DNA of 64,000 bases from Erythroxylum novogranatense (taxonomy: Eukaryota; Streptophyta; Magnoliopsida; Malpighiales; Erythroxylaceae): positions 61,627,824-61,691,823 of the forward strand of contig CM057232.1 of assembly GCA_029891385.1 (NCBI GenBank). Direction: 5' to 3'. Below the pieces are notes generated by a model. That model was not told where the DNA came from, made no database searches, and saw only the letters and a program-made list of their open reading frames with translations. The position numbers and the translations under genes were made by a program. The stretch's first letter is position 1. Each line of letters starts with the position of its first letter. Below are positions 21,033 to 31,454 of the stretch, piece after piece.

Positions 21033-22738
21033 CATCCCTTTCTTGTACCTACATTAGAAACATCTTTTCTTCTTATAGGTACCCAAGCCAATTTGGGTCC
21101 ATTTTGGTTAGTTACATAAACCACATTAGGAGGTGTTGTACCTTTTATTGCCCAAATTTTCTTAACATTAATACAACTCCTAGTACTCTTACATGCAATT
21201 TCTATATGACCATCTTTCAAGCATTTAGCACATTTTGCAACTTTTCCATCCTTAGCGAATTTAGAAATTAGGGAACAATCTCTATCAAAAGGATTATATC
21301 CTAAACCATGTTTAGAAATAGAATATCTTTGTAAGGACAACATCTTTTCAAACTTTTCATTTCCACCAGCAAATTTTCCACCCACACAAGAAAACTCCTT
21401 TCTAAGTTTATCAAGCTCACAAGTAAGATTTTCTTTTTCAGCAAGGCATGTAGAGTGGTCTTCCTTAGAGCAATCTAAATCATCAATAGTCTCATGCAAA
21501 ACATTATTTTCAGCAACTAGGTCTCTTATTTTCTTTCTCAACCTCTTGTTGATTTCAATAGCTTCTTCAAAGTCAATTTGTAAAGCATTAAAAGAATATC
21601 TAAGATCTTGATCAATGAATGTTACCTCATCTTCATCAACACTTGTTAAGGAGCTACTTGCCATAAGAGCTAAGTTTTTTTCATAATTGCTTTGGAATGC
21701 TTCCTCATCATCACTCCAAGTGGCTATTAGGCTACCTTTCTTTTTTCCTTTGTCATACTTGTCATTTTTCTGAAAATTTGAAGTAAAGGATGAGCTTTTG
21801 CATTCTCTCGCATAATGTCCTCTTTTTTCACATTTCCAACATTCTTCATTGCTCTTATTTTCTTCATAACCCTTAGACCTTCTTTCCATGGTATACTTCT
21901 TTCTTTCTTCATTTCTTCCACTACGTAATTCTTTCCTCCTATTTTTGAGTAGTCCTTTGAATTTTCTCAAGTTTCTAGCATACATTGCTATTTCTTTATC
22001 TTCGTCTTCTTCATCTATTTCTTCGTCACTTTCATCAAGAGAAGAAGTATTAGCTTTTAAAGCAATTGATTTTTGTAACTTACCTCTTCTTCCTCTTGAT
22101 TTGAGAATGATCTCATAGTTTATGAGAGATCCCACCAAGGCGTTGAATTCCAAATGATTGAGATCCTTAGACTCAATGATAGCGGTGATTTGTGAGTCCC
22201 ATTCTTTCAGTAGTGAACAAAGAATCTTTTTCACCTTCTCGCTATCCGTCATATGCTTTCCAAGGTTGCCTAATTCGTTTATGATTTTTGTAAAACGATC
22301 AAGCATAGTGGAAATAGACTCACCTTCCTTCATGACAAACATTTCATAGTCATGGAGAAGCATGTTGATCTTTGTCTCTCAAACTTGGTTGGTTCCTTCA
22401 TGAGTGATACGAAGTCTTTCCCACATTTCTTTAGCACTTGTACATGAGTTCACTCTATTTCTTTCCTCAACCGTGAGAGCACAATATATCAATTTCATAG
22501 CTTTTGCATTGATGTATGCTTGCTTCCAATCATTGTCGTCATACTCCAGCTCCGTTTTTACCTCACCATTTTCTTTCAATGGAGCTTGTAGACCGAAAAT
22601 GATGATCTTCTAATATTCTACTCCATCGCTTATAATATGATACTTCATAGGATTTTTCCAAAAAGAGTAGTTAGTACTATTAAACAAAGGAGGGAGATTA
22701 TTAGTGTTACCTTCTTCCGCTAGGTTATTGTGTGTCAT
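21033..22738 (-). pseudogene. copia gag (capsid-nucleocapsid)
   Basis: Start ATG at 22738-22736 (MTHNNLAEEG). The capsid region reads NSTNYSFWKNPMKYHI, then WKQAYINAKAMKLIYCALT (22379-22579), then KILCSLLKEWDSQITAIIES. The zinc knuckle is CWKCEKRGHYARECK at about 21805-21850 (CX2CX4HX4C). A lysine/glutamate-rich stretch (22000-21880) and a coiled-coil-like part with leucine/glutamate heptads (21600-21400) surround it. A second Cys-rich segment, CAKCLKDGHIEIACKS, at about 21190-21240, is typical of SIRE-like Gag. Stops at 22610-22612 (TAG) and 22379-22381 (TGA) and a frameshift near 21035-21060 disable it. Confidence 0.9.
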
Positions 22739-22766
22739 CCCTGGATACTTCTGCTCTAATACAAAT

Positions 22767-23812
22767 TGTAAACGATCTAGAAGGGGGGTTGAATAGATCT
22801 ATAAAGATCTTCTTAAAGTTCTACCAAAAATCAGAAGTTAATTCACACAAAAACAATTTAGACAAATTTAAATGCAAGGAGTAGGGAAGAAGAGCAAACA
22901 CTGTTTTTATAGAGATTCGGTGTTAAGACCTACGTCCTCTACCTAAACTCCCACTTAAGATTTGGCAAACCACTTTACTACACACTTTTTAGTTTTGTGT
23001 AAACTCTTACAACACTACTTGATTTCCGGCTCAAGCTACCCTTACAATAGATTTGTTTTCTAGCACAAATCCTACTACACAAGTGACTTTTCACTAATCA
23101 CTCAACTCACAATAATAATGAGATAAAGATGAAAGAACAATGCTCAATACAGATTTGAAACAAGCTAAGAGCAATATAGAGCAAGTTTTGAACAATAGTG
23201 GAATTCTTTAGCTTTTTGGAATTCAGTACGTTGATCCCTTGATTTTCCACTATTTATCTGGAGACTAGAGATGAAAATAGCTGTTGTAAATCCTCTTCTA
23301 GCCGTTGCATGATTTCTTATGGATGTTGCTTAATTTCTTCCTTTCCATTTAGGAATGATTCGAACACATTTTATTCAGATCTACCTGATAGTCGACTAGT
23401 CGAGCTATTATAGTCGACTAGTATCAATGTTTTTTGCTGCAGGTTTCATCTCCTCTCTTCGATCAGTCGACTAGTGCTCCTATCCACTTGATTTGTAGTC
23501 AACTTGTAACATCTTAGTCGACTTGTTTCAAGCCCCATCTGATGATCCTTAATTTATTAATCGACTTGTGATATTTTGGTCGACTTGTGCTGACTCCAAC
23601 GGATATATTTATTCGGATCTTCCCATAATCTTCATGTTTAAGTCTCTATCATGTTGAAGATTACTTCCTTCTTAATTTCACCATGATTTATAATTCTTTC
23701 TAGATTTATTTCAATCCAAAACACCTGTAATAATTTTTTAACAAATTCGATACATTTTATTATTAGCAAAACATAAGTGGGATTTAATTTTTCAACCACC
23801 ATTGGTCCAACA
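22767..23812 (-). repeat. 5' LTR of the SIRE-like copia element, 1046 bp
   Basis: On the minus strand it starts TGTTGGACCAATGG at 23812 and ends ATCGTTTACA at 22767. A PBS-like TTGTATTAGAGC, a decayed version of the tRNA-iMet site, follows within three bases. The matching 3' LTR is beyond the left edge. A TCGACT-type repeat array lies inside. Confidence 0.85.
23390..23592. repeat. agtcgact(a/t)gt repeat array in the copia LTR
   Basis: Seven copies of the palindromic word AGTCGACT followed by (a/t)gt, some with one substitution, lie at about 23391, 23411, 23465, 23493, 23516, 23559 and 23579. Spacing is irregular, 20-54 bases. Confidence 0.85.
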
Positions 23813-24195
23813 ACAATCTATGACAATATATTCACATTTATATTATAATCTAGGATATATCCTCACAGTACAATCTTGGTGTCATATTCAGTAATACATC
23901 CACCAATATGATTGTGTTAAATCTTTGTCTATCATATCCAATCATATACTATTTCTCATTTGTAAATATCCACAAACTTTCATTTTCTCACATTCTGACA
24001 TATCATCATCTTTCTCACTAATTCAATCAAATTAAGCACTTAACACGTGCTCATGTGTGAGACTCATGCTTATGTGACTCAGACTAAGGATCAGTCACTA
24101 TCAACTACTATGACATGACTAAAATGCATGTGTCCTGACACATTTCAGAAAATTGTCCTTATGAGATAGTAATTCTGGGCTCTGATACCAACCAA
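23813..24195 (-). other. start of the gypsy internal region with PBS (24177-24190)
   Basis: On the minus strand the LTR end at 24196 is followed after five bases by TGGTATCAGAGCCC (24190-24177), the tRNA-iMet primer site. About 365 bases of non-coding leader then run to the copia insertion point at 23812. No gag is reached. The five bases at the right copia junction are acaat; the partner copy is outside the window. Confidence 0.85.
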
Positions 24196-27100
24196 TGTAG
24201 CACTCCACTCCCGCATGACCCGAACTTGACATCGATGGTGATATCTGAGTCTGTGCCCTGCGAGGGTGACGTGCTGAAACACTTAACACATTCATAAATT
24301 GGTATAAATTTTTTTTTTGAACCACAAACATTTTATGCGAAAATCGATACTCAAATTGGGCCCATTTCATCCATAAACAGTTTTAATCCATAGAAGATTT
24401 GAAGTCATAATTTCATTACACTTCAAAATCATTTACTAACATTTCAATTTGGAAAGTTGATACAATCATTACTGAGAAAAAAATCTAATATAAATACAAA
24501 AAATAAAAATTCAGACGTGAACTGATCCTGACCTCTATCCTTCACTTATGTTGCAGGTATACTCCCGTTGGCCTAACAGGGTATTCATCTGATCTGAAAA
24601 ATAGTTACAAATTTTAGGTGAGTTTTGCTAACTCAAAAAGTGACCACCATTGAGAATTCACACTTTTATTTGCATGCAATTTCACATTCAGAATTCACTT
24701 AGCAATCACTTCAGTGCAGTTAGTGCAGCTTTCTCACATACAAGTAGCATTTTGATATCCAAGTCAAATGTCACAATCATCGGGCCTCCTGCCTGGAAAC
24801 CAACATAAACAATCACATTCACACAATCATTCAGAATTCAATTAATACCAAAAGTCAAACAAAACAAATAATAGAATGAGATCAATCTAGGTCTACTCAC
24901 AGTATGCTCCAGATTAGCATTTGCTTTCAAATTCTGGGAACTCTTGAATGCGGACACTTGACCTGCACAACCCATTTATGCAATACACAATTCACATAAG
25001 TTACAAAACTCATTTATGCACAAATAGCTATACGGAATATGTAAAATGCATGCTTAGTGACAATCTCGGGTACCTTACCAACTTCCCAACTTAAATCAAA
25101 ATCTATCATTTTTTATAATCATCAAAAGCAGAAACATTCATTACGTACATTCATCTCATTTTCTACATTACTGCACTTTCATTCACTTCATTTTTTTTAG
25201 CTATCACTTAAATCTTTCTTTCTCAGCTCTAAACATCATCATACACTTGTTCGTTGATCTTCCGACTCCAAAATCATTTCTACAATTTCTTACAACATTT
25301 GATAATTAAATCCAAAGAAAATCATATATATGGCATACTCAAAACCTCCTCACTCATTTTCCAACAATTACGAATATCACTGTTCTTAACCATTTAGCAG
25401 TGAACTAACGATGCATGCTTCATTTCATGCAAAACTACATAAACATAATAAGCTTACTTTTTTGAAACTCCAAAACCTGCAACCATCACAAAGCCCTAAC
25501 ATTTTCAAATCACGTGAACCCTAGTTTCTCATTTAGCCCATGTACCTCATCTTGAAGGTTGATAGGGGGTTCGGTCTTTTCTTGGAATAGAAGAAAGAAA
25601 TATCATAGTGGAAGTGATGACAATAAAGAAAGGCCAGGTTTAACTTTGGGGAATATTTGATGAAAAGCTCTGGGATGGAGGAGCTCTAGAGAAAGAAGTT
25701 TTGAAAGAAAGAAATGAAGGCCAGTACCGTGACTTCTCCTTCAAGGTTATTTAAAGCTCCACTTTAACTAGGAAACTTGTCCAATTCTTAGCCACTTATC
25801 CATTTCTAGATCTTTCCATTGACACCAAAATCACTTAATTTGATTCAGTACTTTGGAATATGTGCCTCAGATATTTTCGAATTGTCATATTCCAAAACAA
25901 TGTACTATGCCCAAGTTCCATTTAGAACTTAAATATCTTATAAACTGAATCACAATTATACTTCTAATACAATGTGTAGGCCTATATATCTAGTTCACTC
26001 CAAAACAACAATCGTCTCATTTGGAATCCTACAGGTCTAGATATACTCAAAATATTAAAGTGTTGCTTAGTGGAACAACCCCAGTTCATAAAATTCGAGA
26101 GCACACTCACTATACTCGTTCCACATTTCTCACTCAATTTTTCTCAATTCATTTCAGATGGCTATGATTTTTGGGTGGAGATGTAGGATAATGTCTTACG
26201 AGTCCCATGGTTCAAGAATAAATTCATTTGGGTATCTAGAGAAGAAGTTATGGCCAGACAAAAAAAAGACAGAAGAAGCGAAACTCAAAAGAAACAAAAC
26301 ACAAAAGAAGTAAAACACAGAAAAAGTAAAAAACAGAAGAAGACACGTCAACAAAACACAGAAGAAGACACGACAACAAAACACAGAAGAAGACACATCA
26401 GTAAAACACAAAAGGAACAAAACATAAAAGGAACAAAACTAAGAAGAAATGAAACAATGAAGGAGTTCAAAAACAGTAACACAAAAGGAGTTCATGAACA
26501 CAGACGATATAAAACACAAAAGAAGATAGCGTTATCAATGATGTCATCATAGAAGAAGCAAAATACAGAAGAAAGGAAAAGGAAGAAGATAGCAAAACTC
26601 AGACAATACAAAACATAGAAGAAGATGACGTCATCAATGACATCATCATAGAAGAAGAAAAATACAGAAGAAGCAAAAAGGTAGAAAATAGCAAAACTCA
26701 GACAATACAAAACACAAAAGAAGATGATGTCATCAATAAAGTCATCACAGAAGAAGCAAAATACAGAAGAAACGAAAAGGCAGGAGATAGAAAAACTTAG
26801 ACAATACAAAACACAGAAGAAGATGACATCATCAATGATGTCATCATAGAAGAAGAAAAATACAGAAGAAGCGAAAAGGTAAAAGATAGCAAAACTCAAA
26901 CAATACAAAATATAGAAGAAGATGACGTCATTAATGAAATCATCACAGAAGAAGAAAAATACAGAAGAAGCGAAAAGGTAGAAAATAGCAAAACTCAGAC
27001 AATACAAAACACAAAAGAAGATGATGTCATCAATAAAGTCATCACAGAAGAAGCAAAATACAACAGAAACGAAAAGGCAGGAGATAGAAAAACTTAGACA

Positions 27101-28022
27101 ATACAAAACACAGAAGAAGATGACATCATTAATGATGTCATCATAAAAGAAGAAAAATACAGAAGAAGCGAAAAGGCAGAAGATAGCAAAACTCAGACGA
27201 TACAAAACACAAAAGAAGATGATGTCATCAATGATGCCATCACAGAAGAAGCAAAATACAGAAAAAGCAAAAAGGAAGAAGATAGCAAAACGTAGATGAT
27301 ACAAAACATAAAAGAAGATGACGTATCCTTGTAAGCGAAGATGTTTCTTCTATATTTTACTTCTTCTGTGATGATGTCATCAATGATGTTATCATAGAAG
27401 AAGCAAAATACAAAAGAAACATCTTCACTTACAAGGACCCTAACTTTCATCTCAGACGTCCAAAATTTTTACACTATATGTCATTGGAAAGATAAAAGAA
27501 ATTCCTACAACTTCTGAGAAGACAAATTTCTCTAATCAAGCTTAGATTAATCTAGATTTTCCCTTGAATATCGAACATGAATTTTTTACATTCATTCAAT
27601 GTAGTGCACCCAATTCTCAACTTTATAACAAACTTTGAGATTCTTAAAGACTGAATTTAAATTCGATGTCTTCATAAGGAATGTAGCTATAGGTTCCTAG
27701 TTTAATCCCAATCTAGAATCATCATGTCTGGATAACTAGAGAACAAGTTATGGCTAACAAACCGAAGCACACTCAGTGAACATTTCCAGATCACTCTTTC
27801 AACTCCCTCTACTTCTCATTTTCAATAAAATCACATTAAAAAAAATCATACCCGAAAGTTGTCAATGAATGCATGCACAATTATTTTTATGTGTAGGATC
27901 ATCTACAATTCATTATGTATGTGTATGTCATATTATGCATGAGCATGGAACGTGTTTCCTACTTCCTAAACACTTTCTCTCATCTATTAATTTTACCTTT
28001 ACTAGGGTAACGGGATGTTACA
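24196..28022 (-). mobile_element. 5' LTR of a Ty3/gypsy element, 3827 bp, minus strand
   Basis: On the minus strand it runs from TGTAACATCCCGTTACC (28022) to GAGTGGAGTGCTACA (24196) and is followed by a PBS, so it is a 5' LTR. The end block 24196-24290 matches 855-921 and 20950-21027. A zone at 25540-25760 reads as a promoter/leader-like area on the minus strand, and a large 99-bp minisatellite fills 26500-27330. Related to the LTRs at 1-921 and 17073-21027; Tekay/Del-like by end sequence and length, unconfirmed. No flanking duplication can be tested because the other LTR is outside the window. Confidence 0.85.
26240..27440. repeat. 99-bp minisatellite with TGACGTCA-type palindromes
   Basis: The anchor 'act(c/t)agacaatacaaaaca' recurs at about 26597, 26696, 26795, 26894, 26993, 27092 and 27191, a spacing of exactly 99, with a decayed eighth at 27290. 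Each unit holds a 'gatga(c/t)(g/a)tcatcaatga(t/c)(g/a)tcatca' core; two have the perfect TGACGTCA. Units at 26696 and 26993 share the variant 'caataaagtcatcacagaagaagc', indicating a 297-bp higher-order repeat of three units. The flanks 26240-26500 hold a simpler acacagaagaag repeat, and 27330-27440 carries an inverted partial copy. A 270-codon minus-strand open frame through it results from the period being a multiple of three. Confidence 0.92.
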
Positions 28023-28303
28023 CGTGGCATTGTTTACACTTGTGAATCAAGAAAGTAAGTCCTCATTGTGACTCCTAAGATCATGGAATTTTTCATCAAT
28101 AACCCTCACGAGAGCTGCGTCGTAGGTTTCCAGGTTATATACCATCCTCAGGGTTTATTATGAAAAGAAGTGTCTTGTCAATTAAACCTATGAATTTGTT
28201 GTGTTAATACTAAGTTTGAATTAATCAAATTGAACTTAAAGTATTTATGTTTAAATTAATCACCTATAATTGATTTCAATAATATGGTACGTGACATTAT
28301 TTA
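28023..28303. other. unassigned spacer between two gypsy elements
   Basis: About 280 bases between the LTR start at 28022 and the LTR end at 28304. There is no reading frame, tRNA or repeat that I can place. 'cattgtttacacttgtgaatcaag' and the AT-rich 28190-28290 could be an LTR fragment of another element or original host DNA. Confidence 0.5.
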
Positions 28304-31300
28304 TGTCACGACCTGGTACCACATTGGGGAGATAACAATCAGCGTATAATTGAGCTAAGAAAAAGACAAGATAGTCAATAGTTAATTTATAAAATTATAA
28401 AGCATATCAACATAACTAACTTTAAAAAATAGTTCATGAGCTACTATATAACAAAAATACAAAACAGAGACCACCCATGTGCGGTAATACCTCTAAAATG
28501 TCAAAAGACTGCATGATCCACTCAGAGCTTCAAGCTCACCAAATGTTACTGCAAGCTTGTAAAGCGAATGGGGTTAGTACACTATGTACTCAATGAGTAG
28601 GAAAAACATATATCATAAACAGAACTCAATAAATATCAAGACGGTCTAGATAGGTTTTTCATATATCTCGCTTGCACATAATCACCTATGAAGTGAACAT
28701 ACATGACGTAGAAAGACATAGGCCTAGCCTATGACTCAATATATAATGGTTAGGAACCACTCAAGCCTAGTCTATTAATCACTCATCTAGTGAACATAGG
28801 TTCCAGTTCTAGTATAAAAAGTAAAAAAACATTACATGTATAATTCCAATCTCGTTAGGAAAACAAAGCTCATAATAGGCCCAAACAATCATATGTGTCG
28901 CCACTAGTAGGTTAAACTAGTGTGTGCAGGCACCGATTCCTGGTGTTGGTTGCACTTTCATCCATGGTGAGTCCACAATATAGTCAAGAAGATACCCTAG
29001 GTGATGACCTCGTCAGTGACCAGACCTCTAGGTGTGGAATCACCTATAAGTCTCGTAGAAAAGTGTCAATATGGGGACTTGACTTTTATGTACTAGCGTC
29101 AAGGGTAAGGGGGTCACTTAATATGGTGTGCATAGCACACGATTGGCCAATCATTAACTCACCAATCACAAAAAAATCATATAAAAATATTAAGTACAAA
29201 AATCAAGTAAGCCACTATGCCTTTATTTATCAGTCCAACCGACAAAATGGAATATTACTATGGCTCTAAACCAAAAAAGAACACAAACAAGTAGCATACA
29301 TGACTCGATTATGCATATATAGATTCCAAAACATTATTTCATACAATAAAAGTCATCTTTTGCACTCCAAGTGCAAAGTGTTATTCAAAACAATGCCATT
29401 TCTTAAATACATAAGCACATTAGTATCCATTTGAGATTCAATTCTACTATGCATTACTTAGGTTCAAAATTCATATAAAAGTCATCATGTATGTACTAGG
29501 ATGTTCTAATCCCATTTGAGAGATATGGTTTCCCTAACTCACCCCAAAAGAAGGTGTACTCTCCTTTGACTTCAACAATCCTTAGTATGAGCTCCTTGAT
29601 TCATAGCTCCCGAGCCTTGATACATAAAAAATTACAATGTATTTACTACTCAAACATGTATCTCATATTTATACACCATCCCATAAGTGTATAAAACACA
29701 ATATCACTATATTTAAACTATTAGATTATGCCATTAAGCTTTTCACTTGGTTACTTCCCTTAATATTCACATTAGCTTTTCTTTTGCATTTTTCATGCAT
29801 TTAATGCCTTTAATCCAGTACTTACTCATTTTAAAACATAATTACGCGCTTTTTTATCCAAACATATTAGGTCGTTACTCATAATTCTAAGAAAAAATTC
29901 AAGTTTACCAAAAGTAAACATGAAAGTCGCTTTCCAATGCATATCATTACGGATCCTTAAATCCTAAGCCAAGTTTACTTAGGCATTTTATCAAACACCT
30001 AATGTGCATGACTTTCAAGTCATATTTTCAAGACTTTATCAGTGTAATTCATGCTCCTATCTTATTATATAACAAACACTTCCAAACAACAATACATTTC
30101 ACCACACCATTCAATCTAATTCCCTTCATTTAAGCCATATTCATCATAATTATACAACTCAATACATTAGTTCATTTCTTCTCCCATCATTTCGACCAAA
30201 CCTTATCCAATATACATCTTCATTTTTTATCATCAATTCATATTATACATATACAATTAACACCACAGAATTCATTTAAACCATCAATTTCAAAAGATAT
30301 TCAAAACTTTTCAAACTTTTACCAAAAAGAAAACATTTCAGTTTTGGCTTAAAGGGACTTCTCCATGACTCATTTCAATCATATAAACCATGTTTCATGC
30401 ATATTCAAGCATTTAGAACAACATATCTTAACACCAAACTCAAAATCATAATGTAGAGACAGATGAGACCAAATTTACGCAAACTCTCCTTTAGTGATAT
30501 CTCAAATTCCTTTGAGAATTTCCCAAATCTAATGATAGATTTGAGTTCCTTGATCCCAAATTAACTTAGAACACCTTGATTTGGGTTAGAGAATCAAAAA
30601 GAATGATGGTCGAATGGGTTCTTCTCCTTGTCTCTTCTCCTTTCTTTTAATCAAAACAAAATGTTTCTATTCTTTAATGGTGGGGTGTGCGGCCATACAA
30701 GAAAGAAGGTTCTAGAATATTGTCTCTTCATTTATTAAATATGGTGAAGTTACCTTTTTGCCTTTAGCTTACTTGAAAGTACAATTATACCCTTTAAACT
30801 TTTCCTAAATTTGCAATTAAGCCCAAAATTTGGGAATGACCAAAAGTTTTATTTTTATTTTGATCCCCGAAATTTTGAAAATAATAATTAAGCCCCTTAA
30901 CTTAATAAAATTACATATAGATCCTCCAAAAATTGAAAAATTACATTTAAGTCATTTAACTTTTAACAATTAGCAAGTAAGCCCTTATGAACATCAATTT
31001 TTCCAATTAAGCTTTCTAAGTGTCTAATAAGTCTATAAGTCATGTCTAATTACCTATAAGGCATTAGAACACATCTAACTCAGCCACCTTGGTCATATCC
31101 ATCCAATGGACTCGATTTTACACACTTAAAAGCTATATGTCAGAAATCTCCAAGATTTTGCATACTAATGAACTCCAAGTTCATATAAGGGCATATAAAA
31201 TTATAAATCACTAACATATATAGAAAAAAGGATTTAAATACATCTTTGATCTCATATGCAACCATGTATATATCAATATACTATAACATCTCTAAGTACA

Positions 31301-31332
31301 GACCAATATAAAAGGACTTAGAGAGTCCAACA
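28304..31332 (-). repeat. 3' LTR of the gypsy element, 3029 bp
   Basis: On the minus strand it starts TGTTGGACTCTC (31332), shortly after the purine tract, and ends GGTCGTGACA (28304). The complement of 28570-28610 has 'ctcattgagtacatagtgta', a block common near the end of gypsy LTRs. No coding capacity is seen. Confidence 0.75.
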
Positions 31333-31339
31333 TTACAAG

Positions 31340-31351
31340 TCCTCCCCTTTC
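31340..31351 (-). other. polypurine tract
   Basis: On the minus strand AAAGGGGAGGAC lies eight bases before the LTR start TGTTGGAC; it would prime plus-strand synthesis. Confidence 0.65.
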
Positions 31352-31454
31352 AAAAGAGTTTCACCCTCAAAACTCCTAAAATGAGGATACAAATAAATGG
31401 GGATACTGACATCTCAAAGTATCTTTAGGTTTCCATGTCATCTTCTTGACCTTA

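Larger units (their letters stand above)
922..23812 (-). mobile_element. SIRE-like Ty1/copia element, minus strand, split by nested insertions
   Basis: Reading the minus strand from the right: 5' LTR 22767-23812, PBS-like sequence just below 22767, gag from 22738, zinc knuckle, protease, integrase, RT and a truncated RNase H at about 944. The body is interrupted by the solo LTR 17073-21027 and the composite 2432-15822, and its distal end is cut by the LTR ending at 921, so the 3' LTR is not in the window. Setting the insertions aside leaves about 4.4 kb of coding sequence, near the size expected for a copia polyprotein. The element itself sits in the internal region of the gypsy element whose 5' LTR is 24196-28022. 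Confidence 0.9.

Noticed and set aside
26492..27304. A 270-codon minus-strand open frame rich in Phe and Cys, resembling a repetitive membrane protein
   Set aside because: It is the readout of a 99-bp minisatellite in an LTR. The period is a multiple of three, so lack of stops in one unit means lack of stops in all.
28922..29269. A 115-codon frame in the gypsy 3' LTR
   Set aside because: It is positioned inside an LTR, has no recognisable domain and uses AT-rich chance codons; no partner is visible in the truncated 5' LTR.
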